Shown: piece after piece, positions 38,164 to 47,498 of the stretch
Layout: each line of letters opens with the position of its first letter
Position numbering within the stretch: position 1 is the first letter of the stretch
Assembly (NCBI RefSeq): GCF_019021925.1
Contig: NZ_CP058990.1
Location: 2,010,001 to 2,074,000, forward strand
Direction of reading: 5' to 3'
Length of the DNA stretch: 64,000 nt
From: Cellulophaga sp. HaHaR_3_176
GTDB lineage: Bacteria; Bacteroidota; Bacteroidia; Flavobacteriales; Flavobacteriaceae
The notes under the pieces: model-generated
Told to the model about the DNA's origin: nothing
The model's database searches: none
Seen by the model: the letters and a program-made list of their open reading frames with translations, nothing else
Made by a program: the position numbers and the translations under genes

Positions 38164-39663
38164 ATGAAAAAGTATTTGTTATTACTTATTGGCTTAAGCT
38201 TATTAACTACTGCTTGTAGTGATAAAGATGACGAGGTTATTGAAGAGATTGTAAATGTAGAACTAAATAACGAAGTTAATGAGTTTATTTGGCAGGGTAT
38301 GAATTATTGGTATTTCTGGCAAGCAGATAAAAATGATTTAGCAGATGATAGGTTTGCTACCGCTGATGATTTTCATAGTTATTTAAACGGCTATAGTTCT
38401 TCTGAAGCTTTATTTAACGATTTGGTATACCAACCAGGTGTTGTCGATGATTTTTCTTGGTATATACCTAATGTTGATGAGCAATTAGATAGTTTTAGAG
38501 GTATTAGTAAATCATATGGTATAGGGTTTCCTAGAGCATTAATAAGAGCTAACGCTACTGATGATGATGTTGTTATTTTCATAGCTTATGTTGAACCTAA
38601 TTCTCCTGCTGCTGCTGCTGGTTTAAAAAGAGGAGATATAATACACAGAGTTGATGGCGTTAGAATGGATGTAGATAATGCAGCTATTATCAACAAAGTA
38701 TTTAGTGAAGAAAACTTATCTGTTGGTTTATGTAATATTGTAGACGGAGTAGTTGTACCTATTGATGGCGAAATACAAATGAGTGCTGAAATAATTACCT
38801 CTAACCCTATACATCATTACGAGGTTATCGAAGAAGGTGGTAAAAAAATTGGCTATTTAGTTTACAACAGCTTTAATGCTACTTTTAATGGCGAATTAAA
38901 TGATGTTTTTGACTTTTTTAAAGCTCAAGGTGTAAATGAAATGGTGCTTGATTTAAGATATAATGGTGGTGGTTCTGTACTAAGCTCTGGGCTACTAGCT
39001 AGTATGATTGATGGTGATGTTGCAGAAGGAACAGCATTTGCAAGATTACAATACAATAGTAAACGCGATGAAAATGAAGGTTTCACATACCCTTTTTTAA
39101 ATGACAATTATTTATATGATAAGACTACAAGTGATTTTATTGGTACAGAAAGCATGAGTAGATTACAAAACATTAATAGATTATATGTTTTAACAGGGGA
39201 AGGAACTGCATCTGCAAGTGAAATGATTATAAATGGTCTACGCCCATATATTCCAGTAAAAATTATAGGAGAAAAAACAGTTGGAAAAAATGAAGGTTCA
39301 ATTACTGTTGTTGATTCGGCTGGCGATTTTACTGATTTAGAAAACAGAAACCCTAACCATACTATAGGTATGCAACCTATCGTTTTTCAAGTATATAATA
39401 GTAGAAACGAAAGTGATTACACCGCTGGTTTTCAACCTGATATTTTAGTTGAAGAGGCTCAATTCACCGCAGATATAAAAGCTTTTGGCGATCCTGAAGA
39501 AGCTTTATTAAGAACGGCACTTAATGATATGTTAGGTACCTCTACTTCTAAATTCAGCTTAAACGCTGATAGCAACATGAAAGCTACAGATACTAAAATT
39601 AAACTACCTAAGTTTTCTTATGATATGTATTTACTTGACGATGAAATAAACATCAACTTTTAA
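38164..39663 (+). CDS. S41-family C-terminal processing peptidase, lipoprotein
   Basis: 499 residues. A lipobox ends the signal peptide (LIGLSLLTTACSDKDD). A short N-terminal helical domain is followed by a PDZ domain (about 130-200, SPAAAAGLKRGDIIHRVDGV) and the S41 protease core: LRYNGGGSV, the catalytic Ser in GTASASEM, and the Lys 25 residues on in IGEKTVGK. It probably works on the periplasmic face of the outer membrane. Divergent from the ECF operon. Confidence 0.93.
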   Translation: MKKYLLLLIGLSLLTTACSDKDDEVIEEIVNVELNNEVNEFIWQGMNYWYFWQADKNDLADDRFATADDFHSYLNGYSSSEALFNDLVYQPGVVDDFSWYIPNVDEQLDSFRGISKSYGIGFPRALIRANATDDDVVIFIAYVEPNSPAAAAGLKRGDIIHRVDGVRMDVDNAAIINKVFSEENLSVGLCNIVDGVVVPIDGEIQMSAEIITSNPIHHYEVIEEGGKKIGYLVYNSFNATFNGELNDVFDFFKAQGVNEMVLDLRYNGGGSVLSSGLLASMIDGDVAEGTAFARLQYNSKRDENEGFTYPFLNDNYLYDKTTSDFIGTESMSRLQNINRLYVLTGEGTASASEMIINGLRPYIPVKIIGEKTVGKNEGSITVVDSAGDFTDLENRNPNHTIGMQPIVFQVYNSRNESDYTAGFQPDILVEEAQFTADIKAFGDPEEALLRTALNDMLGTSTSKFSLNADSNMKATDTKIKLPKFSYDMYLLDDEININF

Positions 39664-39681
39664 CTACTAAAAAATATAAAT

Positions 39682-39714
39682 AAAAAAGGGTCGGCAAATT
39701 GCCGACCCTTTTTT
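39682..39714. terminator. Bidirectional terminator between the S41 and YncE-like genes
   Basis: AAAAAAGGGTCGGC-AAATT-GCCGACCCTTTTTT, between convergent genes. Confidence 0.93.
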
Positions 39715-39733
39715 ATTTTATCAAAATATTCTA

Positions 39734-40789
39734 TTAGTTAAAATATATTCCTCCTGGTATAATACCAACAGTAAACGTATTTAAAAGTGCTTTTGAATCT
39801 AAATCATATATATTTAGATCACCATTACTAGAAAAATCTTTAGCATCTGTACCATATAATTTACCATCTTTAATAACCATTCCATAAAAATATGCATCAG
39901 TCATAATTGGTGTTGTTGGTAAACTTTCTGCTGAAGTTTGTAATTCATATAAACCACCAGCTAAAGTGTAATATAATTTATTTGAATCAAAGTTTAACCT
40001 GCCAGGATGTTCTGTAGCTCCAAATTCAATTGAAGAAATCACCTCATTTGAATTTACATCAATCTTAGCTATTGAACCTGCTGTTTCATCATTACTATAA
40101 TCTGGCTTCCCTGAAGATAATACCCATAGGTTACCTGAACCATCAAATTTCATACCGCTTGGTAAATCCCCTACTGTTATTGTAGTTTCTACTTCTTGAG
40201 TTTTTGTATCAATAACTGAAATTTTATTGTTAAAACCATAAGCTCCTTGGTGCGCTACAAACACTTTATCACCACTAGCTACTATATTTTCTGGTCCTAA
40301 TACTACAGCAATAGTTCCTTCAATTGAATTTGTATCTAAATTTACAATTGCTATGTAATCGTCAGTTTCGTCAGCTGTATCACCCCAATTTGTAACATAC
40401 CCTTTTCCGTTTGCTACAACCATATATCTAGGGTTATTTAAACCTGTTTCAATTGCTGCTTCTTTAACAAAAGTATACCTATCTACTACAGTAATTTTAT
40501 TAGAAACGTTTGCTATAATATAGGCTTTTTCATTAGTAAAACTGATAGATTGAACTATATTACCTAAATCTTCATTGTTTACTGCATTATAAATAGATGC
40601 TTTTACATCTGTCGAATCGTTATGTATAAATGATACTGTTCCTGTTCCATTACTAAACGGACCTTCGTTTGATACTAAAATTCCATTTGCATAATCACCT
40701 TCTGGTAATTTAAAATCATCATTATCATCAGAACATGAAGCTCCTAAAACCCCTAAAGCAATAATTGTTAATACGTGTTTTATTCTCAT
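39734..40789 (-). CDS. YncE-like beta-propeller lipoprotein (DUF5074 type)
   Basis: 351 residues. Lipobox: IIALGVLGASCSDDND. The rest consists of repeated propeller blades with 'YVTNWGDTAD', 'KVFVAHQGAYGFNNKISVID' and 'PSGMKFDGSGNLWVLSSGKP' patterns. It begins three bases after the BtuB-like receptor and is therefore under the same cobalamin riboswitch. Lipoproteins of this kind accompany B12 receptors in Bacteroidota and may form part of a surface capture complex, which is inference. Confidence 0.88.
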   Translation of the reverse strand: MRIKHVLTIIALGVLGASCSDDNDDFKLPEGDYANGILVSNEGPFSNGTGTVSFIHNDSTDVKASIYNAVNNEDLGNIVQSISFTNEKAYIIANVSNKITVVDRYTFVKEAAIETGLNNPRYMVVANGKGYVTNWGDTADETDDYIAIVNLDTNSIEGTIAVVLGPENIVASGDKVFVAHQGAYGFNNKISVIDTKTQEVETTITVGDLPSGMKFDGSGNLWVLSSGKPDYSNDETAGSIAKIDVNSNEVISSIEFGATEHPGRLNFDSNKLYYTLAGGLYELQTSAESLPTTPIMTDAYFYGMVIKDGKLYGTDAKDFSSNGDLNIYDLDSKALLNTFTVGIIPGGIYFN

Positions 40790-40792
40790 TAT

Positions 40793-42643
40793 TTAAAATT
40801 TAGTTATTATTTGTAGTTGAAAATTTCTATTAGGCATAGGTCTATATGCCACATTTTGGTAATTTTTATTAAACAGGTTATTTACTTTTATTAAAACATC
40901 TAGATTAACTTTTTTATTTAGGTCTAAAGACCGTTTTAAACCTAGATTTGAAACAGAGTACCCTTTTACAAAATCAGTATTATCAGTTGTAGAATAGGCT
41001 TTACCATTATATAACATTTGATAAAATGCTCCCCAATTGTTATAACTATAAGATACTCCTGTTGTAACTTTCTCTTTAGGTACGTATAAAAGTTGCTTGC
41101 CTGTCTCTTTGTTTTCTGCTATAGTATAAGCAAAGCCACCATTAAAATTAAAATCATGTTTCCCGAAAGATTTATTAAAAGCAACTTCAAGCTCAGCTCC
41201 ATAATTTTCTGTCTTTGCAACATTTACAGGCGTCCAAACGATACCATTTGGCCTCCATTGAATCAAGTTATCTACATTTAGGTAGTATCCATTCAATTTA
41301 ATTTCTACATTCTTATATGTAAAAACATTTCCTAAATCTAATTGAAGAGAAGATTCTGGCACTAAATCTTTATTTCCGCTAGCACCAGCTCCTGTCCAAT
41401 ACAAATCATTAAAGGTTGGTACTCTATAATTTTTAGAAGCATTTATAGTTGCGCTATACATTGAAGAAAATTGATACTTCCCATCAACAGAAACAATAAA
41501 TGGGCTATCATAATCATTAACAAATTCTTGTCTAATGCTTATTCCATAATTCAATTTATCATTTACATTATGAGACATTAATACCGTTGTTGAGAAAAAA
41601 TTTCGTTCAACATTTTCTATTGAAGTTCCTTCTCCTCTTATATTACTATATTCAGCAATACCGTTTAAAGTCACCTTATTTAGGTAAAGTTTGTAATCGT
41701 AATTTGCAAGTATGTTTTTAGAATTCCCAAAAGTAAAACGATCCGTATCTTTATTAGCAAAGTATTTATATTCTTCTGATAAGTACGCCAATTTAAGCTT
41801 ACCTGCACTCTTTGTATTAAAGTGATTCCATTCTATAAGCGATCTTGTAGTAACATCTTCGTAATTACTATTTGAAGGAGCCGTTAATGTTGACGAAAAA
41901 TTTCTATCTCCAATAAATGTATTATGATAAAATTTTAATAAATGATGATTGGAAATAAAATATCCAAAAGAAGCATTAATATTTACAGAATTGAACTCTC
42001 CATTTTCATTTACCTTATCTGTTTCTAAATATTTATAATCATTATCAGAGTCCATATAATTTATTCCAAAATTATAAGTCCATTTTTCATCTCCAGCAGT
42101 TGTATTAAAGCTTGCCTTTTTAGAATTAAAACTCCCGTATGATAACAAAACACTTTGAGAAGCATCTTTTTTAAAGCTTAATTCATCATTTAAATGAATA
42201 CTACCTCCTATTGCTCCACTACCGTATTGTACACTTCCTCCTCCACTTCTTACTACTACATTATTATAATTTTCAGGTATAATTGTATTAAAATCAGTTT
42301 GACCGTTTAATTGAGAATTAATATTGATGCCGTTCCATACCACGGCCGTTTGTTGTGCAGATGTCCCTCTAAAAGAAGGCGATGATACCATTCCGTAGCC
42401 ATTTTCTTTAAAATATATAGTGCTATTAAATCGTAGCAGGTCTGTTAACGAAGAATTACTGCTTTTTAAAATGCTATCTGATAAAACTCGAATTTTAACT
42501 CCGTTTGAAAAACGAATCAATTTGGCATCAGTAAGTACTACTTCATCAAGTACAACAATACTATCTTTTACTTTTTGAGCAAAAAGAACTGTTGACGTAA
42601 CCAAAGTAAAAAGAAAAACGAAGTATGCTTTTTTTAATATCAT
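40793..42643 (-). CDS. btuB: TonB-dependent receptor, BtuB-like (corrinoid uptake)
   Basis: 616 residues, the BtuB size. Signal peptide about 1-22 (MILKKAYFVFLFTLVTSTVLFA). A TonB-box-like segment (VVLDEVVLTD) precedes the plug (about 45-150, with FRGTSAQQTAVVWNGININS), then a 22-strand barrel with C-terminal aromatic QIITKF. Specificity for cobamides is inferred from the riboswitch immediately upstream and the divergent ABC importer, not from receptor residues. The mapping of one receptor plus propeller to a B12 operon is consistent throughout. Confidence 0.9.
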   Translation of the reverse strand: MILKKAYFVFLFTLVTSTVLFAQKVKDSIVVLDEVVLTDAKLIRFSNGVKIRVLSDSILKSSNSSLTDLLRFNSTIYFKENGYGMVSSPSFRGTSAQQTAVVWNGININSQLNGQTDFNTIIPENYNNVVVRSGGGSVQYGSGAIGGSIHLNDELSFKKDASQSVLLSYGSFNSKKASFNTTAGDEKWTYNFGINYMDSDNDYKYLETDKVNENGEFNSVNINASFGYFISNHHLLKFYHNTFIGDRNFSSTLTAPSNSNYEDVTTRSLIEWNHFNTKSAGKLKLAYLSEEYKYFANKDTDRFTFGNSKNILANYDYKLYLNKVTLNGIAEYSNIRGEGTSIENVERNFFSTTVLMSHNVNDKLNYGISIRQEFVNDYDSPFIVSVDGKYQFSSMYSATINASKNYRVPTFNDLYWTGAGASGNKDLVPESSLQLDLGNVFTYKNVEIKLNGYYLNVDNLIQWRPNGIVWTPVNVAKTENYGAELEVAFNKSFGKHDFNFNGGFAYTIAENKETGKQLLYVPKEKVTTGVSYSYNNWGAFYQMLYNGKAYSTTDNTDFVKGYSVSNLGLKRSLDLNKKVNLDVLIKVNNLFNKNYQNVAYRPMPNRNFQLQIITKF

Positions 42644-42688
42644 AATTTACAAAAAACCTTTATCCCGAAAGTTTAACATTATTGTTCT

Positions 42689-42891
42689 GAATTTGGCAGG
42701 TCTCCTGACTTACGTACTATCATTAACCTTCCCAAGTAAAAACTCAGTGGTATTTTGAAGAAATGATAGCCACCTTTTAAAATGCATAATTATGCAAAAG
42801 GCTAAGCTTACAGTTGCGGGAACAGTTTCGGATTTAAACCGAATTCCCTTTTAATTTACATCATTTTAAAAATAATGTAAAACCAAAATTC
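42689..42891 (-). promoter_or_regulatory. Cobalamin (vitamin B12) riboswitch
   Basis: The minus strand has the core in order: GGGAATTCGG then the AAACTGTTCCCGCAACTGTA block (complement of 42807-42848), the GCCACTG-type GGTGGCTATC and CCACTGAG segments, GGGAAGG, and the B12 box AAGTCAGGAGACCTGCC (42711-42695). An outer P1 stem pairs GAATTTTGG (42891-42883) with CCAAATTC (42696-42689). The receptor ATG is 45 bases downstream. In this class, cobalamin binding turns expression off. The expression platform is in 42644-42690 and has no obvious T-tract. Confidence 0.95.
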
Positions 42892-42895
42892 GGCG

Positions 42896-42924
42896 CGAAT
42901 ATATTGCTTTTAATCAAAACAAAA
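42896..42924 (-). promoter_or_regulatory. Promoter of the riboswitch-btuB transcript
   Basis: Minus strand TTTTG (42924-42920), then a 16-base spacer, then TATATTCG (42903-42896), one mismatch from TAnnTTTG. The predicted start lies next to the outer stem of the riboswitch, as expected. Confidence 0.5.
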
Positions 42925-42981
42925 GCTATACAACTACCCTTTTTAGAAAATCAAATAAAAGCATATTTGCGAATCGATAGC

Positions 42982-42989
42982 TACTTTTG
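42982..42989 (+). promoter_or_regulatory. -7 box for the btuF-btuC-btuD operon
   Basis: TACTTTTG followed by C matches TAnnTTTG. It lies 35 bases before the ATG at 43025 and outside the riboswitch, so the importer genes are probably not directly controlled by that element. Confidence 0.5.
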
Positions 42990-43024
42990 CTACCTTGCAG
43001 AAAATTTAAACTCAGTTTATTAAA

Positions 43025-44182
43025 ATGAAATACTACATTTTTATAGCATCCTTATTTCTTTTTCTTTCCTGTAAAGAAGCTCAAAAACAAGAGCAAGAAA
43101 ACACTCCTTTTCCTAAAACGGAAAACATATCTTCTACTATAAAATATGCCAAAGGTTTTTCTATAAACAAGCAAGCTTCAGGAGTCACAATTATTACCAT
43201 TACATCGCCATGGCCGAATTCAGAAACTGCTTTTAAATATGCTTTAATTCCTATTGAAAAAGCACCATATCTCACCTTAAATAAAGATGATTATGATGCT
43301 ATCATAAGTACTCCTGTAGAAAAAATCATCGTAACATCTACAACACATATTCCTGTTTTAGAAACTTTAAATATTGAAGAAACTTTAGTTGGTTTTCCAG
43401 GCACTAAATATGTTTCTTCAGAAAAAACAAGAAAACTTATTGATACTGAAAAAATTAAAGAAATAGGAAAGAACGAAAAAATAAATACTGAAATGGTATT
43501 AGAGCTAAGACCAGATTTAGTTGTCGGTTTTAGTATTGATAGCAAAAATAAAACCTACGAAACTATTCAACGTTCTAATATCCCTGTAGTTTACAACGGA
43601 GATTGGACAGAAGAATCTCCGTTAGGAAAAGCAGAATGGATTAAATTTTTTGCTGCTTTTTATGGCAAAGAAAAAGAAGCTGATGCTGTTTTTTCTGAAA
43701 TAGAAGTAAATTATAACGCTGCTAAAGAAGTTGCTAAAAAAGCTACTACTCGACCAACCGTAATTAGTGGTGCTATTTATAACGATGTTTGGTATTTACC
43801 AGGCGGAAAAAGCTGGGCCTCTAAATTTATAAATGATGCAAATGCTACTTATGTTTATACCGATTCTAATGAAACTGGTAGTCTTTCGTTAAGTTGGGAG
43901 AGTGTTTTAGAAAAAGGTGGTGCTGCTGAATTTTGGATTTCCCCTTCTCAATTTACATCGTATGAAAATATGAAAGAAAACTCATTGCATTACCAACAAT
44001 TTAAAGCCTTTAAAAACAAAAATATATATTCTTTTGCAGGCACTGTAGGCGAAACTGGTGGCTTATTATATTATGAGCTAGCACCTAACAGACCTGATTT
44101 AGTTTTAAAAGATTTAATTCATATTTTTCACCCTGAATTGTTACCAGCTTACCAACCTTTCTTTTTTAAACCTTTAAAATAA
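43025..44182 (+). CDS. btuF: ABC importer substrate-binding lipoprotein, BtuF-like
   Basis: 385 residues. A lipobox ends the signal peptide (IFIASLFLFLSCKE). The helical-backbone binding-protein fold is evident: VEKIIVTSTTHIPVLETLN, the characteristic interlobe helix region EIGKNEKINTEMVLELRPDL, and the second lobe GGKSWASKFINDANATYVY. It delivers cobalamin or a chelated metal to the FecCD-type permease encoded next. B12 as ligand is inferred from the divergent riboswitch-controlled receptor. Confidence 0.88.
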   Translation: MKYYIFIASLFLFLSCKEAQKQEQENTPFPKTENISSTIKYAKGFSINKQASGVTIITITSPWPNSETAFKYALIPIEKAPYLTLNKDDYDAIISTPVEKIIVTSTTHIPVLETLNIEETLVGFPGTKYVSSEKTRKLIDTEKIKEIGKNEKINTEMVLELRPDLVVGFSIDSKNKTYETIQRSNIPVVYNGDWTEESPLGKAEWIKFFAAFYGKEKEADAVFSEIEVNYNAAKEVAKKATTRPTVISGAIYNDVWYLPGGKSWASKFINDANATYVYTDSNETGSLSLSWESVLEKGGAAEFWISPSQFTSYENMKENSLHYQQFKAFKNKNIYSFAGTVGETGGLLYYELAPNRPDLVLKDLIHIFHPELLPAYQPFFFKPLK

Positions 44183-45211
44183 GTGTTGCACAACAAAACA
44201 TATCGCTTTTACTTTATAGTGCTTATAATGCTCTTATGCATATTATGTATTGTAAATATTAGCTTAGGTTCTGTTAGCATACCGTTAAAGAATACACTGC
44301 AAATTATTTTTGGGACTACTACTAATGAGTCTTGGGAGTATATTATTTGGAATTATAGAATGCCAAAAGCTTTTACTGCAATACTTGTGGGTGGTGGCTT
44401 GGCATTAAGTGGTTTATTAATGCAAACGCTATTTCGCAACCCATTAGCAGGGCCATTTGTATTAGGTATAAGCTCAGGTGCTAGTTTGGGAGCGGCACTT
44501 TTAATTATGGGTGCTAGTTTCTTCTCTACCCTATTTTCAATTAATTTTTTTAATGATACCACACTTGCTATAGCCTCTAGCTTGGGTAGTTTTTTAGTAT
44601 TACTAGCAGTACTTTCTGTAGCTATAAAAGTAAAAGATACCATGTCGTTATTAATTATAGGACTTATGTTTGGTAGTATAACTGGTGCCATTGTTAGCGT
44701 ATTATCTTATTTTACTACTGCCGAAAAACTACAACAATATATTTACTGGTCTTTTGGTAGTTTAGGCGATTTATCATGGCCACAATTAAGTTTGTTAGCT
44801 GCTATTATTGCTATCGGAATTGTACTCAGTATTTTATCAATAAAACCTTTAAATGCCTTCTTGTTAGGCGAAAACTATGCCCGTAGCTTGGGCATTCAAC
44901 TAAAAAAATCACGCTTGCTTATTATTATTGCTACAGGTTTATTAGCTGGTGGTATTACCGCTTTTGCTGGGCCTATTGCATTTATTGGTTTAGCGGTACC
45001 TCATTTAACCCGTCAAATTTTTAATACTACCGATCATAAAATATTAGTACCTGCTGTTTTACTTTATGGTGCTATTTTAATGTTAATTTGTGATACGATA
45101 GCACAGTTACCTGGCTCATCAAATGTTTTACCAATTAATGCGATTACAAGTATTATAGGTGCTCCTGTTGTCGTGTGGCTATTGATTAGAAAAAGAAAAA
45201 TGGTATTTTAA
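44183..45211 (+). CDS. btuC: FecCD-type ABC permease, BtuC-like
   Basis: 342 residues, starting at GTG 44183 directly after the btuF stop codon. About ten hydrophobic helices, with GGGLALSGLLMQTLFRNPLA and the coupling-helix region typical of FecCD permeases (NYARSLGIQLKKSR) plus GPIAFIGLAVPHLTR. It forms the membrane channel of the B12-type importer as a homodimer. The ATP-binding subunit gene overlaps or abuts the 3' end in the -1 frame. Confidence 0.92.
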   Translation: MLHNKTYRFYFIVLIMLLCILCIVNISLGSVSIPLKNTLQIIFGTTTNESWEYIIWNYRMPKAFTAILVGGGLALSGLLMQTLFRNPLAGPFVLGISSGASLGAALLIMGASFFSTLFSINFFNDTTLAIASSLGSFLVLLAVLSVAIKVKDTMSLLIIGLMFGSITGAIVSVLSYFTTAEKLQQYIYWSFGSLGDLSWPQLSLLAAIIAIGIVLSILSIKPLNAFLLGENYARSLGIQLKKSRLLIIIATGLLAGGITAFAGPIAFIGLAVPHLTRQIFNTTDHKILVPAVLLYGAILMLICDTIAQLPGSSNVLPINAITSIIGAPVVVWLLIRKRKMVF

Positions 45212-46014
45212 AAACCGAAACTATCAGCATAAAAGAAAAACATATCGCCTTAAATGTTCACCAATTAAGTATTGGCTACAAAAGCAAAAAACAAGAAATT
45301 ATAATTGCTAAGGGTATTTCGTTTGCATTATCGGAAGGAGAACTTACGGCTATTGTTGGTATAAATGGTATTGGAAAATCGACCCTTTTACGTACTATTG
45401 GTAATGTACAATCAAAAATTGATGGAACTATTGCTATTGATCAAAAAGATATTTCGTCATACACAACACTACAATTAGCTTCTAAAATAAGTTTAGTACT
45501 TACTGAGGCTATTGCATCAAAAAATTTAACGGTTATTGAGCTTATTGCCTTAGGTAGGCAACCGTATACCAATTGGTTAGGCACCTTAACTGAGCTTGAT
45601 AAAACAAAAACAAAAGAAGCTATACAACTTGTTGAAATTGAAGATTTACAACACAAACGTTGTTATGAGCTTAGTGATGGGCAATTGCAACGTGTAATGA
45701 TTGCTAGAGCTTTGGCTCAAGACACAAAATTAATTCTGTTAGATGAGCCTACTTCGCATTTAGATCTGTACCACAAAGTACAGATACTAAAGCTTTTAAA
45801 AACTATTGCTCATAAAACCAATAAAACCATTTTATTTACAACCCACGAAATTGAAGTTGCCATACAATTGTGTGATACTATGGTACTTTTAGATAAAAAT
45901 GACAGCCATTTTGGTACGCCTTGTACATTAATAACAGAAAAACGTTTTGATAACTTATTCCCTTCAAACATAATTCAGTTTGATGCTAATACGGGTAGCT
46001 TTAAGATTCAGTAA
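45205..46014 (+). CDS. btuD: ABC importer ATP-binding protein, BtuD-like, without a canonical start codon
   Basis: An open frame runs from after a TAG at 45187 to the stop at 46014. It encodes a complete ATPase: Walker A GINGIGKST, Q-loop region ASKISLVLTEAIAS, signature LSDGQLQR (LSGGQ with Asp), Walker B LILLDEPTSHLD, and the H-loop TTHEIEVA. No ATG, GTG or TTG occurs between 45190 and the Walker A region. The first ATG (45685) is after the signature motif and would give a non-functional stub. ATT 45205 is the best candidate start by family length (269 aa); 45223 (ATC) and 45229 (ATA) are alternatives. A -1 shift from the permease frame at AAAAATGG is another possibility. Confidence 0.75.
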   Translation: MLKTETISIKEKHIALNVHQLSIGYKSKKQEIIIAKGISFALSEGELTAIVGINGIGKSTLLRTIGNVQSKIDGTIAIDQKDISSYTTLQLASKISLVLTEAIASKNLTVIELIALGRQPYTNWLGTLTELDKTKTKEAIQLVEIEDLQHKRCYELSDGQLQRVMIARALAQDTKLILLDEPTSHLDLYHKVQILKLLKTIAHKTNKTILFTTHEIEVAIQLCDTMVLLDKNDSHFGTPCTLITEKRFDNLFPSNIIQFDANTGSFKIQ

Positions 46015-46100
46015 AAAGAGATGTTAATTCATTTTATCAGTTGCGTTTAAATGTTGTTAACAAACCAGTATCTTTACTTTTTATAATCACACCACTAATT

Positions 46101-47486
46101 ATGAACCCATACATTATCTACCTACTTATCGGAATTGTATGCCTTGCCGTAGGATTCTTTTTAGGAAATTACATTCAAAAATTAAAAACCACATCGTCGC
46201 AAAGTGCTTTATTAGAGCGTGAAAACCAGTTGCGCAACACTATAACATCATTAGAAAAAAAAATAGATACCGCAGAAGAAACTATTACTGATATTCGAGC
46301 TTTATCAGAATTAGATAAAAACGAATTACGATCTGAAAAAGAACAGTTAAGCAATCAGCTTATTCGTTACCAAGCAAATGTAGAAAACCTTCAACTTAAA
46401 AATACAGAACAGAAAGAAGAAGTAGAAAAGCTACAAGAAAAATTTACGAAAGAATTTGAAAACTTAGCCAATAAAATTCTAGATGAAAAAAGCTCAAAAT
46501 TTACAGAGCAAAACAAAGAGAATATCAAAAACATATTAAATCCTTTACAAGAAAAAATACTGCTTTTTGAGAAAAAGGTTGATGAAAGTCAAAAAGAAAG
46601 TATTGGTATGCATTCTGCCTTAAAAGAGCAATTAGCCACCTTACAATTACAGAATTTAAAAATTACTCAAGAGGCAGAAAACCTTACTAAAGCTTTAAAA
46701 GGCGATAGTAAAATGCAAGGCAATTGGGGCGAGTTGGTTTTGGAGCGTGTACTCGAAAAATCGGGCTTAGAAAAAGATAGAGAATACACCGTACAGCAAA
46801 GTTTTACCAGAGAAGATGGCTCTCGAGTATTGCCTGATGTAATTATTAACCTGCCTGATGGCAAAAAAATGATTGTCGACTCTAAAGTTTCATTAACTGA
46901 TTATGAACGTTATGTAAATGCAGAAGAAGATATAAAAGAAAAACACCTAAAAGACCATATAAACTCGCTTCGCCGACATGTAGATCAGCTTTCTGCTAAA
47001 AAATATGAAGATTTGTATGAAATGGAAAGTCCTGATTTTGTATTGCTTTTTGTACCTATAGAGCCCGCTTTTGCCGTTGCAATCAATAATGATAATACAC
47101 TTTATAATAAGGCTTTTGAGCAGAATATAATTATAGTAACCCCATCTACCCTACTGGCTACACTACGTACTATTGATAGTATGTGGAATAATGAGAAACA
47201 ACAACGTAATGCTATAGAAATTGCGCGCCAAGCTGGTGCTCTTTATGATAAATTTGAAGGTTTTGTTACGGACTTAACAAAAGTTGGTAAAAAAATTGAC
47301 GAAGCTAAAACCGAATATCGTGGCGCAATGAGTAAATTAGTCGACGGTAGAGGAAACATTATTACCAGCATTGAAAAGCTAAAAAAAATGGGAGCAAAGG
47401 CTAAAAAAACTATTCCAGAATCGCTATTAAAAAGAGCACACGAAGCAACCGATGATGATTTTGAAGAACCTAAATTAAATTTATAA
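46101..47486 (+). CDS. rmuC: DNA recombination protein RmuC
   Basis: 461 residues from ATG 46101 (MNPYIIYLLIG). An upstream TTG frame extension is not family-like. One N-terminal membrane helix (about 4-22), a coiled coil (about 30-170), then the RmuC nuclease-like domain (GDSKMQGNWGELVLERVLEK, VDSKVSLTDYERY, FVPIEPAFAVA, SPSTLLATLRTI-type region). RmuC limits inversion and recombination at short repeats in E. coli. Monocistronic or with the next two small genes. Confidence 0.95.
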   Translation: MNPYIIYLLIGIVCLAVGFFLGNYIQKLKTTSSQSALLERENQLRNTITSLEKKIDTAEETITDIRALSELDKNELRSEKEQLSNQLIRYQANVENLQLKNTEQKEEVEKLQEKFTKEFENLANKILDEKSSKFTEQNKENIKNILNPLQEKILLFEKKVDESQKESIGMHSALKEQLATLQLQNLKITQEAENLTKALKGDSKMQGNWGELVLERVLEKSGLEKDREYTVQQSFTREDGSRVLPDVIINLPDGKKMIVDSKVSLTDYERYVNAEEDIKEKHLKDHINSLRRHVDQLSAKKYEDLYEMESPDFVLLFVPIEPAFAVAINNDNTLYNKAFEQNIIIVTPSTLLATLRTIDSMWNNEKQQRNAIEIARQAGALYDKFEGFVTDLTKVGKKIDEAKTEYRGAMSKLVDGRGNIITSIEKLKKMGAKAKKTIPESLLKRAHEATDDDFEEPKLNL

Positions 47487-47498
47487 ATAGAATATAAA

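Noticed and set aside
45685..46014. 109-residue ATPase fragment as a complete gene
   Set aside because: It starts after the ABC signature motif and lacks Walker A. The same frame is open upstream with all missing motifs, so the true gene is longer.
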